A stretch of 64,000 bases of DNA from Saturnia japonica. Taxonomy: Eukaryota; Arthropoda; Insecta; Lepidoptera; Saturniidae. Position numbers and translations under genes: made by a program. The stretch spans positions 4,740,930 to 4,804,929 of the forward strand of contig CM065325.1 in assembly GCA_033032175.1 (NCBI GenBank), read 5' to 3'. The notes under the pieces were generated by a model that did no database searches, had not been told where the DNA came from, and saw only the letters and a program-made list of their open reading frames with translations. Below are positions 34,830 to 49,400 of the stretch, in pieces (position 1 is the first letter of the stretch; each line of letters begins with the position of its first letter).

Positions 34830-36160
34830 AAAAACTTGTATTTGATTTTTAAATAGTTTTTGCGTGTTTTTGTAGCGATGTGTTAAGATTCCCCATACAA
34901 AAAGAGGTTGTTTTGAAATGCTACCAGAAAGGTCACTGCTTCTGGAAATTATTTGTTGAGAAAATATTTTTTAAGTAATTCTTTTTGAAAATAACTACCA
35001 AATCAGATTTTCTTTTAAAAAAAAGTACAAATATGGAAGGTAATGTTGTTCTTGCTGTAAACCCTAGAAAAAAAATCTATAGGACAAAGTATAGTGCTAT
35101 AATTAATAACTGATTCTGTGAATGTATCATCAGAGGAATTTCTCAACAATACGGCATCGAGTAAAAGTATTTAAACCTGATTGGTATCCTTTGTCCTTAA
35201 GTTTAGAGTTTAATATGTTACTAATGTGTCGAACGACACTGTTGATATTGTGTAAAAAAGATTTGGTCTACTATAGTCTGGTCTACTAGATCTACGATAT
35301 AAAATGCATGTGGATGTGTCATACAAAATTAAAAAAGCTTTAAAGCAGACATCTTCTACCTTCTACTTCTCTAACATAAAGAGCTTGCAGTTGGGCAAAA
35401 GCGACGACGAAATTAAAATCAAACCCGCTGGAAGAATGAAAAGATATAAAATCTATCTTTGCAATTTTATATAAACAAGCACGAATATTTTTACACATAG
35501 TTGACAACTCTTTGCCTTGAGAGCGGTTATTTTCAAAAACTGGTGCGACTACCAGTGCTTCTAGAAACTGTTTAACGGGAAATTATCTTGAAAAGTAATT
35601 GTTTTTGGAAAGAAGACTGGAAATCAGAATTATCGTAAACATAAAATGTATGAGAAAGTATTTTAGGTATTACTTGTCTTTTTAGTTCTTAGAAAAAATA
35701 AATTATACGATACTAGTAAGTATCGATTCTAACCCACTACTACGGAATTGAATAAAGTATTATACTTGACTGGTATCGTTTCATCCCTACGTAGACAGTG
35801 TAATCGATTTCGTTGTGCCATCTTGTGAGTAAAATAATAAATATTTGATTATGCAATAATTAGGAACACAACTATGAGATGGCGAGATCAAAATTATTGA
35901 TCTAATTTCCTCCCCCTGGCTATATGATCTGAGGAAGTGGGTGTCTGGTAACATATCTCTGCTGGTAACTGTCAATTAACGTTTCGTTACCGCATCTGGA
36001 CTGTTAAATTTCTGCAACTCAAACAAATAAATTAATCACGAATTATGTATAGGTAAAAATGACAGATTATTCCTACATAAAAGTTTCAAACCAGTAACGA
36101 GAAACAACTGCAAACGACAGGAATAACAAAACGAGTACGTAATTAAAACAGTCATCTTTT
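34830..36160. other. Intergenic DNA with two degenerate copies of a 300-base block
   Basis: 34905-35190 and 35545-35790 share, in order, CTACCAG, CTGCTTCTGGAAA/TGCTTCTAGAAA, AAGTAATT.TTTT, ATAAAATG, ACGGCATCGAGTAAAAGTATT/ACGGAATTGAATAAAGTATT and a TGGTATC end. Their similarity is low. No gene was recognised. Confidence 0.35.
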
Positions 36161-36164
36161 TCTT

Positions 36165-36420
36165 CTTCTTCCTAACTTGGCAACCGGTCCTCTTTAATGA
36201 AGACCATTACTGCCATTATCGAGTGATTATAGTGTCAAGTGTTATGACGTTTCAGTATCCTAACAAGATGGTAGCTCCCTTGTTAGAACTTTCTAGGAAA
36301 ATTTTGGGGGATTTCAGAATGAATGTTTTCAGCTTATATTTATAATCCACTTCACTTATGCACAAAAACCAAACTATATCACGCAAAATGCCACCAATAT
36401 TACATAATATAGGGTCGAAA
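36165..36420 (-). repeat. Dispersed repeat family, copy C
   Basis: This is the inverted counterpart of copy A at 1886-2165, matching from CTTCTTCTTCCTAAC through ATCCTAACAAGATGG and CTTTCTAGGAAA to CAAACTATATCACGCAAAA. It lies directly beside the LINE ORF1 relic. It is better preserved than copy B. Confidence 0.7.
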
Positions 36421-36756
36421 ACCATTAATAATCGTAGTACCATTAGTAGTTACTAATGCTAGGTTACTAGACGGACTAGACTCAACCTAGTGGTGCTAAA
36501 CGAAGGAATAAACGCATTGAAATCATTATCTTTAAGTAAATAGTTTGCAACAAAGTCATTAGCATAATTATAAAACGTAAAATCTAACTTAATTCTGTTC
36601 CGACCAATACTCTGAAGACTACCATTAATAATCCCTTTGAAATGATGCTTCGCTAGAAACTTTCCGAAGCTTACTGGATGCAGATAATTACCTGCATTCG
36701 GCTCAGATGAAACTTTTTGAACATGCACAATGAATGGTCCCATATATTTTCCATTA

Positions 36757-38058
36757 TACAAGGTGTCCAGAAAGGGTATCGGGTATTTGTAAGTTCAATG
36801 AAACAAAAATTATTTGTATGCAATAAAAAAGTTTATTGTTTATTATTAGCATATGAATTGGAGAATTATTTGGAAAAGATGATGTTATCCAAATGATGAC
36901 CGTTACGTTGCTGGCACTCTTCTAAACGGAAACGAAGATTGGCGATAACACGTTGACACATAGCTATCGATATTGCTGCCATTTCTGACCTGATGTTTTG
37001 CTTTAACTGGGTTAGATTCGTCGGATTGTTTTGATAAACCTTACTTTTAAGGTATCCCCATGCAAAATAGTCAAGTGGGCTAAGGTCGGGGCTTCTGGGA
37101 GGCCAGTTGATGTTACCCCTTCGCGAAATGACTTTATTAGGGAATAATTCGTTAACAACTTCCATTGAGTCATTTGAGGTATGGCAAGTGGCCCCATCTT
37201 GCTGGAACCACGTTCTTGAGTTGAAACCTGTAAACTCCTGCAACTCTGGGACCAAAAAATTTCGCAACATATCGCAATAACGGTCACTATTCACATTAAT
37301 TGCTCGGCCTCGTTGATCTTCATGAAAATAAGGACCAATTATGCCTTTAGCAGACATAGCGGCCCAAACAACGACCTTTGGGCTATGCAGGGGTCGTTCA
37401 TGCTTTCGTCTCGGATTCTCCACTGCCCTGTACCGACAATTCTGCTTATTAACATGACCATTCAGGTGAAAATTTGCTTCGTCACTGAACAGTATGTTGT
37501 AAAAGTTGTTAAATCGCTGCAGCATTTCGTTCGCAAAATTCAGTCGATTAGCATAGTCCGTATCCTTCAATTCTTGAACCAATTGAATATTATAGGCTTT
37601 TAGATGTAAGTCTTTCTTTAAAATCGAATGTAAAGACGATTTTTTGATGTTCAACGCTTGGCTTCGCTTTCAGATGGATAAAGACGGATTTTGACGAACC
37701 GACGCCTCAACTTCTTCAATTGTTTCTTCATCGCGAACGACGACGACCAGAGTTTTGAATTTTAACTGTCGCACCTGTATTCTCGAACATCCTGATCCAT
37801 TTCCTAATGCTATCGTCACTTGGCGCGTGGCGTGTACGATATTCCGCACGATAGAGACGTTGAGCAGTCACTATTGAATCACCATTACGATAATACGCTC
37901 GTACGCAAAATGCGCGATGCGTCCCCGAGTACTGTTCCATCGTGACTAAAACTCCACAAAATGGCGGACGCCACGAACCCCTCTCCGCACCCTTTAGACG
38001 CCCCGTTTCGAATATGGCGCGAAAACAAATACCCGATACCCTTTCTGGACACCTTGTA
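36757..38058 (-). mobile_element. Tc1/mariner element (DUF4817 group) with TA target duplication
   Basis: The ends are perfect inverted repeats for at least 30 bases, starting TACAAGGTGTCCAGAAAG and continuing GGTATCGGGTATTTG. TA flanks both sides (36755-36756 and 38059-38060). The 1302-bp length fits a single transposase gene. Confidence 0.92.
36866..37940 (-). pseudogene. Mariner-like DD41D transposase with one frameshift and one stop
   Basis: The ATG at 37940 begins a DUF4817 helix-turn-helix domain (MEQYSGTHRAFCVRAYYRNG, SIRKWIRMFENTGAT). The frame shifts near 37730, runs EETIEEVEASVRQNPSLSI, then hits TGA near 37670, where CGA may have been ancestral. From 37654 a 262-codon frame holds the catalytic domain: FSDEANFHLNG, TWFQQDGATCHTS and SPDLSPLDYFAWG. 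There are 41 residues between the second D and the D of PLDYF, so this is a DD41D arrangement as described for rosa/VISITOR-type elements. The C-terminus is intact. Two lesions make it inactive, but perfect terminal repeats suggest a fairly young copy. Confidence 0.88.
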
Positions 38059-38472
38059 TAATTCACGCCCCGTAGCAGTAGAATATGGCATATTATTGGT
38101 TTGAGGAAAAGATGGAGTGGACTAAGTGAACAAATCTGTAATTTGAGAAAAAGCAGTGTTCTTTTCCGCAGGGTTAGACGAGTGAACTTGACTTAAAGGT
38201 AGGAGCGAATCCTGAGAAACTTTACTATTATCATGAAGAGACATTTTATCGGAAGAAGTTTTTAGTTTTGTGACTCTTTCATCTTTTTTGTTGTCTTGGC
38301 AATCAACTGCGCGAGAAATTTATCATTCGAGGCTGAAGAAACGGAATTTTAATCCATTTCATCGACCGATACAAATTCCGCTGGAGATGGAACTCTAGGT
38401 GAACATTTCGTAATTTTACCAAAAGCACCAGGATCTGGCGGTTCATGTCCACCCGAAGAGGCAGCCATGATT

Positions 38473-39640
38473 AAATTAAAATACCTAGGTACCTACAAAC
38501 TACAATGAAACGATATATACAAGAAAATGATAATTTACAAGATGATTCTAAAAGTAAACTAAAAACGAACTAAAATACAATTTACTTATCATCAAATAAT
38601 ATTAAAAATAAAATTTCCGCAAATTGACCGTTTGACGTTCCGCCTCCGAATCCCAATTTATGCGTCAAGATTTTTCTATCACAAAGTTTTACGTTCTGAA
38701 ATATATAAAAAAAGTCTTCTGCTCTTTGCAATCCTGGCAACCCAGTGCTCTACAAACTGCCATTCCAAAATTAAACTCACATCATCACTACAAAATTAAA
38801 TAAGGGATGAGCGATGGTATAAAACATTGATGCCAGAAACGTATGCCAATAATAATCGATATTTATATAAGTAATAAAATTGAAATGTCTGTTTGTAATG
38901 TTAAAATAACAGTTTTTTTACTAAATGCATATGAAAGTATATATGATATCTATAACAAAAAGCACATTTTTAAAATTTTTGTGTCTGTTTGTTTGTTCCG
39001 GGTAATCTCCGAAATGGTTGGACCGATTTTGATGGGACTTTCACTGATAGATAGCTGATGATATACGAAGTAACTTAAACTTATTTTAGAAAAAGAATTA
39101 GGGTTCCGCACAAATGAAAAAAACTGGTCATGGTGAATCAATTCGGGCGCTTAAATGGATTATGCCGAGTAAACCATAAGAGATATAACAAATTAATGCA
39201 CTACATAATCATAGGCATTAAAAAGACCTATAAAAAAGTCTGGGAGAGTATATATCTATCTTCTAAGGAACACCCACAATAAGCATTTCTGTCTTTAAAA
39301 TAGCCGGGAGTGGGGGAGCAAGATTGCGAGGGCATTCTGTAGTCCACGTGAGCGAAGCCATTTGCACAGTTAGTGTATTAATAAAAAACATATCTTTTGT
39401 TTCTACCCAAGCGGGCGTCCTTTTTTATGTGCTACAATATCTAAATTCCGCAATATTTTTTTTTGTTTTTTTATTAAAACAGAAACTACGTTTTTTATGT
39501 ATGCATAATCAAGCTCCATTTTGATCTGATTTGAACCGACAATCAGGGATGGTAAATAGTGGTCTAATAATACTGGTACACATATAGCTAAAAGTTGGTA
39601 TTTAAAAAAAATTGGTTGCCTGTAAAGTCGGTATACGGGC
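38473..39640. other. Intergenic DNA with a Helitron-like fragment
   Basis: At about 38980-39120 the stretch GTCTGTTTGTTTGTTCCGGG, ATCTCCGAAATGG and GGGACTTTCACTGATAGATA matches the widespread 5' portion of lepidopteran Helitron-like repeats, without identifiable ends. The rest is AT-rich and shows no gene. Confidence 0.4.
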
Positions 39641-39644
39641 GAAA

Positions 39645-39830
39645 GTTTTACGTGACAACGACTTTATGTCTGTCTCTCTCGCTCTTAGGCGGGTTAACCA
39701 TGCCCGAGTGGAAGGGACGCGTGCCTCTCACTCGCTCTCATTGTGAGCGCATAACGTGAGCGGAGCGTAACGCAGTTTCTTGAAGTGTCACCCGGCAAAC
39801 CAATTTATAAGACGTTGTCACGTCAAAAAT
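39645..39830. mobile_element. Short TIR element (MITE)
   Basis: GTTTTACGTGACAACGACTTTATG at the left and its near reverse complement TTATAAGACGTTGTCACGTCAAAA at the right bound about 185 bases rich in CTCTCGCTC-type sequence. Target duplication is not clear. There is no coding capacity. Confidence 0.45.
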
Positions 39831-40458
39831 TGCTGGTACTCTCAAGCAAATAGCAAATAACAGGGCCTTAGTATACTTAATACCGTCATCCATCCCGTAG
39901 GACCTATTTTTTTTACACGTCGGTGCCCAAAAATTTGCAAACGTCATTTCAGGAGCCTTATGTCGTCTTCCCGCAGCTGCCGCGCCGCCTAGAGACTTTA
40001 TTTTAGCTCCTTGGTGAATACAACTATAGAGGTCCTGATCGATACTGAAAAGATGGTTATATAGCGTTCCAGGATAATAATACACACAATAATAATATAC
40101 ACTTTGGTGTATGGTACAAGATTCTGAAACCTAGTACATCTACCATCTCTGAAAATTATTAATGTGGAAACACGGGAAAGTATCTAGTGATCATAACATA
40201 GATGTAACGATGTACCTAAAAACATCGAATTTTAAGGTTAAAAAAAAATACTCTATTATATCGATTTTTCGGCTTCCCTATTACAAAGGTATACGTGGCG
40301 CCTGAATGATAAGTCGGTCTTGTAGTTTGTTGGTGATTTGTAAAATTGTGCCTAGCGCCTGAGTGAAAGTAATATCAATTTGTGTATCCGTAGTATGGTT
40401 GCACTTGTTTTAGAATCAATGTAAACAAGCTCAATTATTATTGTAATAACTTTTTAAA

Positions 40459-43400
40459 ATGCCACCTAAGCGTAAAAAACTTGGACGACCACCGGGATCA
40501 AAGAACAAGAAAAAGGATACAAATGCTGGTATAAAAACGATTGCCAAAGGTACTCCGTCTATGCTAGATACTGCTAATGTTTGCATTACCTGCTGTAAAT
40601 CATTTGACCAGCAAGAATATGTAAATCATGTCAAAGTATGCATTAAAAATGAAGATAATATTATTTCGGAAAATCGTAAGGTATGTACGCTGTTGAATAG
40701 ATATAAATTGTACGATATGTATGTAGATTATGTTCATATAAATTTAAAATCATTATAACATATTTGTTTTTGGTCAAATATGAGGATTTTAAATACTGTT
40801 ATCTGCTGAAAATCTCTAGCAAAAGTTCTGAGACCTTTTATAGACATATCTATCACCTCATGCAATTTACAACTTTGATAAATCTACAGTAGCAACACTT
40901 TAGTTTATTTACTTTTGTTTTCGGTTATGTGATCAGATTTAGGGGTAAACATTGTGATACATGTTTGTTATTGTCATTTGTGATCATTTTCCGGTTTTTC
41001 TTTTTGTATGTTTATATAAATACTATTTCAATTGTTTATCCAATAGGAAAGAGCAGGTGTCACCAAATATTTTATTGGAAGTCTGTTTATAACATATAAT
41101 GACTTTAGTGGTCTGGTTTACTGACATACAAAATGTTGCCATCTGGTTTAAATTTCCATCCATCAATTAGTTGTTTAAGTGGTTAATGAAAAACTTCTCA
41201 CTTTGACAAGAGATTCCCATACAAGCTTTCTTGCTTTTTCTTGATACTTAAGGTTCAGGTCATTGATATGTTTATAAATGTCTGATAAGTGAGTAATAGC
41301 AGTTGCATATACTTTTTTGCTTAGAAAAGTCAATTAGGCAATTTCTGAAGCCTTACAACCACTATCAAAAAGAAATGTCTTCAAACCTTGTAAAAGCCGC
41401 CTGAGGCTTGAGTTTTCTTGGGCCCTTATGGCTAAAAGTTTAGTCAGTTCTTAAAAAAAATCTTCAAACATTTAAAAATTAAAGAAAATCTTTGTACAAC
41501 ACAGCCTTTGTTTAAACACCTTACATTATATTTGTGCAAAATAAAATTGTTATACTGCATATTAATTTAACCAAGAAACAAATCAATTTTCATTATTTTG
41601 CTTATAATTTTAGATAAAGAAAAATGTATATTTTTATCACTTCTTGTATACTAATGAAAAAGGTAAAGTGTGAGCTAAATAAAAAATACCACTGTTGTAT
41701 TCCATTTACTTTGATCTTCTGATGTTAATTTTAAAAGAATTTGTTTACTTTTAGTTCTGTTAAAGTTGACACAAAATAGGTCTTTAGTGGTAATGATAAT
41801 TACTAATAGAAAGTAATTCACTTCACAAAATAAATTTGGATTTGCTTTTTTTTCTATTTAGCTAATTTTTAGTTATAAAATAATATAATGTGGTAATTAC
41901 TCAAATAATTTATGTCCCAAAATATTAATCTTATTATTAGCTTATTTACTTTTTGAAGTACACCTTCAATGTGACATATGTTGCTAATTCTCCATCAGAG
42001 CAAGATTTTATATATTATATTTTAAACTAAGTAGAGAAGTTTGTCTTTGGAAAAGCAGAGACAGAAAAACATATCACAACACAATTTAAGATAATTTTAT
42101 AGTTGTACTATTTAACCAGTAAGAGCAGATATTAAATCCTTATCATGATAATTAGAAGGTAAACTATATAAAGTACAAAAAAATAGTGCCTTGAAAGACT
42201 TTCAAAACAGTATATTTTAATGAATGTTGTATTGTTTTTTCTAATTAATTAAACTTTTTTTCCAGAGACTATTTTGTTGTAAACAGTGCTCAAAATATTT
42301 TAAATTTGAGCATAGTTTGTCAGAGCATATTCTAAAAGAACATTCAGAATTACCCAATAGTGTACCCTGTAAGCAATGCTCAGTAAAATGCCCAAATACA
42401 AAAATACTAAAAGAACATATAATGAAAGTGCATGAAAGGGACTTGTTTGTATGTCCTGAATGCAATAAGGAGTTTGTGAGAAGATCTCATGTGTTAAGAC
42501 ATATGGCTCAAAGTGGCTGCAATGGAAAGACTGTTGTATTGTATCCATGTGAAGTAAGTATAAAAAATTAAACATGTCCTTTTTTCATTTTAAATCTTAT
42601 ATATTTCATGTGTTTACTTATAAAAACTGAAATAACAAGTTCATAATTAACAACAACACATAATTAACAAAGCTAACTAAAGAAACTCAGAACTTTCCTT
42701 AACTGTGGATACCAGGGACATTAAATCATAAGAAACAGTTTATTAGTCTATAATTATATTTGATTTTTTTTTTGATATGCATAGATGTAAATGGTAATAA
42801 AAAAATTATTAAAATCATATTTTCTATTATATAATGCTTATTATTTTTATTGCTATTCCGTTATACTAATGTACTAACTATAAATACATGGTGTAATTGA
42901 ATCGGATTTTTTTCAGAATGTGCATACTCCGTAAAGGGCCATACTATTGTTTTATAACAATAATTAAATAAATAAAAAATGCAAATCATAAAATATTGGT
43001 GTTTGGTACTTTATTTAATTTCTTATGCTCATTGTAACATTGTGTTAGTTGCGCAAGAGGCTTAAGCCTGCACCCCGCCGCCGCATCTATGTTGTAGGTC
43101 GCTCATCTTACGTAGTACTACTATGTATTAAGAGTACCTATATACACATCTGATATTTCCAATTAAACTTTGATTCCAATTTTCCCCTCGGACTTCTTAC
43201 GGACTCTGGACCATTAGAAATACTAGTTTAACTAAATAATAACAATTATTTCTGTAATCTTACATTAATATCCTTGGTGTGTAAAAATAGCGCGTACTTC
43301 AGGCGTATTTTCAGCTTAGTTTTGTAAGGGCCAATGACACAAAGCTATGTGACACTGACAGTGGCGTAGCTAGCATAGGTGGCACCCGGGGCGGATTTTA

Positions 43401-46400
43401 TAGGTGTCACCCCAAAACTCAATCGAAACTGTTAAAATAAAAAAAGTTATAATCATTTACGTTTTATTAAAATACGAGTACCTATTACAAATATTTGAAT
43501 ATTATGTGAAACAAGTTACTTTGTTAAAAATTAAAATTTCTTCCTTTTAGCTTTGACACAAGCAAACTCCGAAATCACGTCTTCAAAATTTATATTTTGT
43601 GTTGCTTCATGTTCTATCGTTAAAATACCAAGATTGTTTAATCTGGTTTCAGTCATTGTAGACCGCAAGTAATTTTTCATTAATTTTAATTTGCTGAAAC
43701 CTCTCACATGAAGCAACTGATGCACATATTGTTATAAATAACTTTAGTGCGACCGTTAGATTCGGAAGAGATTCTGTAAAATCCCATTCCACAATAAATT
43801 TCAAAAAGTCCAGTGTCACCCAATTAGACACAGTAATATTAACCGCTTTTAAATGTCTTCTCAATCTTGGTATTTCTAAAAGGAGTTCTGTTTCTGATAC
43901 TTCATCGTTATAGGTTAGTAAATTTTGATATAGCAAATTTTACCTGTTCATTGTTTGCTGAAAGCAAGGTCTTTGACTGCACAACCTCAAACAATGAAGC
44001 TACGTCTTTAATGGACTTTACTCTTATTTCGAGTTCTATATAGAATCTGTCAAGACATTCTAACATGTCCTTTTGAAGTTCCGCTCTAAGTGTAAGTCCA
44101 GCATCGGTGGACGATGCTAACGCACCGGGCATGCGTTTCTTGCGACGAATTCGTCGTTCCATCGAAATGTTGTATTTTTCCGATTTTTGTACAGCAAAAT
44201 CTATTGCCTCTTCTGCTAGATGCAACCGTTTCTCTTCAATGAATAGACGAAGTGCTTCTATTTTTATGATTATTTCATCAACACATAAACCTTTACTTTG
44301 TAATGCAATCTGAGCATTGTTCACTTCCCTTAGCACATCATTCCAAAAGAAAAGAAAACAAAGAAATGAGAAATTGCACATAGGAGGCATAAGATTTTGT
44401 GCAGCACCTCTAGTTTCTAAATTTACGTCTTGGTCACATAGTTCCTCAATTGCAGATATTATCCCATCAAAATTTTCAGCCAATACTTTTACTGCACCAT
44501 AATGAGCACTCCAGAGCGTTGTCGAAAGTCTTTTAACAGATGCTTTGCTGTGATTGAGGAGCACTTCCCAACGGCTTGTGGAAGTTGAAAAAAAGTTAAA
44601 TATTGTTTCCACTGCTCCGAAAAAAGTAACACAAGTCACATGTTGTGCGAACGAATGTTGGCTGCATAAATTAATTGAATGATCTATACAACCAATAAAA
44701 ATAGCTTTATTGTTTTTTTCTTTTATAAAAGCTTGTACTCTTCCGTGTATACCACTCATAACTGCAGCATTATCATAACCTTGAGAACGACACATCATAA
44801 TATCTAAGCCATCGTTTTCAAGCTTCTTTGGTATTTCAGCGCTTAAATCACCTATGAATACTTCTTTGACTTCTACTTTTCTATTGTTAATTTTTACATA
44901 ACGAATCACTTCAGACATTTGATCGACATGTGAAACGTCAGGTGTGCTATCTATCAAACATGATTCCGAAATATTTGGCCGATTTAATTTCTTTGACAAG
45001 CTAACATTTTACATGATTAGCTAAAACATTTATGAACTCATTTTGTATTTCTGGCGATAAATATGTTACTTTAGGTGATTTTTCTTGCTCCAAATATAGT
45101 ACTACATCATACTTTGACAGCAGTTTTACTAGTTCTAAGAAATTACCTTTATTAGACGACCCTTGGGTGTCATCATGTCCACGAAATGCTAGGTTTTGTT
45201 TAGCCAAAAACAATGTTATATCTATAAATAATAATCTAGATAAAAGATTTTTCCACTTCTGTTTTTCCGTATTCATTAATTGCAAGGTTGCATCATCTAT
45301 TGTGGTGTGAGATTTTAATCTCATTTCCAAAGTTTTCCACTTTTCGAAATTTTCTAAATGTTCACATGAAGTTTCATGGTCCAATACTTTAGGATTTAGT
45401 TTCCACCACTTCTGAAATCCACTTGTAAATGTTGTTTGTATGTTACTGACAGCAAATAAACGACAGCAAAAACAGTACAGGTTATTTGATATAGGAGAAA
45501 ATACCATCCATGATCGTAGAATTTTTTCACCACTAGGCATCTGTTTATAAAAGCATTCCTGTGAAAGATGACGAGAATCACCTTTAATCTTTGAACCATG
45601 ACGAGATACAGTAGGAAACGGTCCTTCTTTGTTCTGGAAATGTTCACTGCCCTTTTTTATTATGTCAATGCGAACATTATCAGGTACCGGTAAACTCCAA
45701 TGTGAAACATCTCTCAAGTGTTGAACTGATTCTTCGAAGCTAATGCTATCTCTGAAAGTAGCATTAACTGCGTCATTTTCATTATTTATTTTGATTCGGT
45801 CAAGGTCCTGGGTCGCCTTTATTGATTCTGTATTGTCGATGTTGCTATCTGAATGTGAGTCTCCAGATGTGAATCATAACTTTCGTCAGCAGGAGACTCG
45901 GGTACTTTACTTGAACTATGGCCGCTATCTGCTTTTGTGACATATTTGAAAAGAGAACCGGACATGCTCTGAATTTCATCCATTTTAACCTTTTTGGCTT
46001 TTCTCTGTTGAAACCCGCTTTCTCTTTTCGAAGTATGAATTCCCCGAGGCATATTTCGTTTTGGGTGTTCTAAAAAATATTTTTAGTTAGTAAGTGATAC
46101 GTTGATTTTATAAACTAATTATGTATAACAGGAAATAAACACCTACACGTTACGTAACTAGCTTTGTGAAATATATTTTTATATAAATTAACAATCCTGC
46201 GTCTGGGTGTAAATATGTATTTAAGTATTATTAGAAAAATACTAGTTAAATACTCCATTAATTGTGATATCCGTGCCACGAGTGCTCGAGCTACTCATCT
46301 CGGAGCCAAATCAACGTACGCGAAGTTGTATGATATGATTATGATTACTTTCAATCAAAAATCTAAACTTAATATGTTCCGTTTTTGTAAACAAATCCTA

Positions 46401-49400
46401 TTGCTATTAGATCGGAAAATAATAAGTAAGTAAATAATAAATAAGTATATTATTTACAATGAAACATTATTACCTAAAGTAATATCGTAAAACGTAGAAA
46501 TATAAATAAAATCTTTTTACGCCAGCAAAGCCTTTAAAACCTATTTTAATAAATAAATACCTTTAGTAGATAGTAATACTTGCCCAGGCTAAACAAAAAA
46601 ATACTACTGCAATCCGTCTAAAATACCTTCTGTAGGTACCTATTTATCATTTAGGATGGCTCAATAATATAGTTTTAAAATACACAGTAATTAAAAGAGA
46701 ATAAAATAATTGAAGGGGTTTTCAAAATAATCTAAGATACTGCTATTAGATACTAAATGAATTAAAAATGTAAGTATTACTTGTAATAACAAAAATACTT
46801 CACTTACCTTGTTTATATTCTTCAAGAATCGACTATACTAAATCGGGTTTTATACAAAAAATGTTGTTTATAATATCTAATAATTAACAAACACTTTGCA
46901 CTAGACGTTCACACGTTTACGTAAGAGAATATTGAAATGAATGCGGTCGGAAACAAAAGAAATGGCCCAATCTACAACACAAGTGACGAGCGCTATATAG
47001 AGGGATCCCCGACTGGCGTTGGTTATGCGCGAACGGGGTATTAAATTTTGGGGGAATCCCAGATCGATTGACAGTGTGCACGTAATTTTTTTTTAAAATA
47101 TCAATTTATTATGCTCGTGGTACGATATCATAGTTACCTAGATAATTTTATTAGTGACGGTTATGCTCTCTGTCATAGATTTACGATTTTTTATAGGTAG
47201 AAAGAACTACAACTGATGGTCATAGTCGGGCTCGGGTGTCACCCCTAAAAGGGTGACACCCGGGACGGGCCGCCCCCAACGCCCCCCCCCCCCCTTTGCT
47301 ACGCCTCTGAACACTGAGGATCCATGTAATGTAGAGCCTGAGAGCGCCGGAAATGGTAGGAATGCATTTCCGATCATTTGAGCAGGCCTCAGACGTAGGA
47401 GTGGCTCTGGCTCGCAATAAATCTCTGTGCTGCCTGTCGCGTACTTCGTCGTGGATATTTTTCAAAATACAGTGTAAACTCTTTATAACGAGACTCAAGG
47501 GACTGAGCATTTTTTGTCGTTATAGAGAGTTATCGTTATATGGAGTCCATCCTTTCCCGGTTTGAATATTGCTAATGTTGCGAACTCATTATAAACAATT
47601 AAAAACTCGCGACTCGTGAGCGAAATGTACGCGCATGGGTCCGCGGAATGCGTAGACGTCGTACATCACAGGCTTGCTCCGAAGCAATTTGTTAACATGG
47701 CGGTTGGCGCAGTTCCTTCCGATTCCTTCGGCGGTAGCGCGGCGGTGATAGCGCGAGGGGTGTCCACCGCGGGCGCATGCCATAAGGGGTTGTTGCACGG
47801 GAGGTATATCGCAGCCAATTTTTAGTGTGGGGGGGCAAGGCCGCAGAATCGAGCCAATAGCGACGCACGATCATGAGGCCGTGCCTCCCTCACCAAAAGT
47901 CGGCTGCGACAAATCTTGCAATGTAATAACACCTTTTTACTTTTAAAACACCGTCATCTAGCGCGCCTAGCGAGTCTTACATCGCCGAGTAATTATTTCA
48001 AATTCGATTTCATTTATAATAATTAATTATTTTTTTTTTACTTATCAAATTTAATATTAAATGGTTTTATATGATTATAGATCCTGGACTGAATACGTAC
48101 ACCCAAAAAAAACGTTTCAATTGCTTTTTTTTAACAGTATAAAACAGAGCCGCTGATGGCTTTTACAGCTTTTACCGGGCTTGGGGGCAAGCGCCAAAGG
48201 CACTCAGCCGCGAAAGCGTGGGCAACAAGCGCGAAAGGGTGCCAAAGTGGCCGGACCTCGGCTTGGGCTGATGCTGCGATTGCAAAGAAGTCGCGATCTG
48301 GCTAATTCCCTATCCGTAAAATTCGAGCTAAATTAACATATACATATATATATGTCCTTGCCTTTTGGGAGGAAGGAAGGAACATGTGTATATATATTTA
48401 GTGATCTGAATATGGTCTACACTAACTAACGTAAGAAAGAAAAAGAAGGTTCCTTATAGAACCTATGTACCTGTGACGTGTGCACATATGTATGAACATA
48501 TTATTGTGTGTAATGATGTCTGTAGGAAGCTAAGTAATTGCAAGTGCAGTGTCACCTGTATCTCGCGGGCTGCTGCCACACTTAAGGGTTTCACACCGAG
48601 GAACGGACCTAGGCATGAGTTGCCGAGGGAGAGGGAGGTCTCGGCGATGGGTGTGCGGGACCGAAGTTAACTGCCCGTCCCCTGCGAAGGGAACGGTGGT
48701 TTCACGGGCGTGGGCGCTAGCACGCTCTGTTTGGAGAGACGGTGGAGTAGTATTTGTTTATTTCCTCGATCTTATCAACGGGATCGGTGAAGATATTACG
48801 CGACCGGCGTTGTTTACGGGGGACGTTCGGTTTTGGGGTGTAAGTCGCGGTGGCTTTGATCAACGGATTCGCGTGATTCGACGCGGCGTCGAAATATGAT
48901 CTTGAGAGGTATTTGATGTACAATTCGACCGAGGGAAGTTCGATATCTTTATGGAGGTCTTGCTTTCGAACGTACCAAGGGGCTTTGTTGATCTTACGTA
49001 AGAATCGCGTTTGGAGGACTTGGAATGTATGGATATTGGATTTTGACATATGTGCGAAAGCGGCGCAACGATTGTTCGCCACTTTGACCTTTCTCGAGGC
49101 TTCTCCGATGCCGTTCTGGAGGTGGTCGACGAGGGAATCGATCGCTATGTCGGCGTCTGCGACTGACTCCAGTACGTCAGGGATCCTATCTAGGCTGGCC
49201 GACGACGGCGTGTCCGCTAGATAGTGTTTAAGTTTCGCGTAGTCGACCACCTGGACGGAGAGAGGACTGGGGTTGGAGGGATATCCTAGTCTGAGGATGA
49301 CCGGGTGGTGATCGGAGTCGAGTTCGTGTACGACTTCTATAAGTTGTAATCGAAGCTCGATACCTTTCAGTAGGGCCACATCAAGCACTGTAGGACGGCA

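Larger units (their letters stand above)
36459..38472 (-). pseudogene. jockey-type LINE ORF1 (gag-like) relic, split by a mariner insertion
   Basis: The downstream half (36756-36459) encodes YMGPFIVHVQK, LHPVSFGKFLAKHHFKGI and GRNRIKLDFTFYNYANDF, resembling the nucleic-acid-binding N-terminal domain of jockey/R1-type ORF1 proteins. The upstream part (38472-38061) starts ATGGCTGCCTCTTCGG and gives MAASSGGHEPPDPGAFGKI before stops. The 1.3-kb mariner at 36757-38058 lies between them at a TA. Stops and shifts show the LINE was old. Family assignment is moderate. Confidence 0.6.

Noticed and set aside
47589..47874. Overlapping open frames on both strands in a GC-rich patch
   Set aside because: Open frames arise from low stop-codon frequency in GC-rich DNA; none resembles a protein family.
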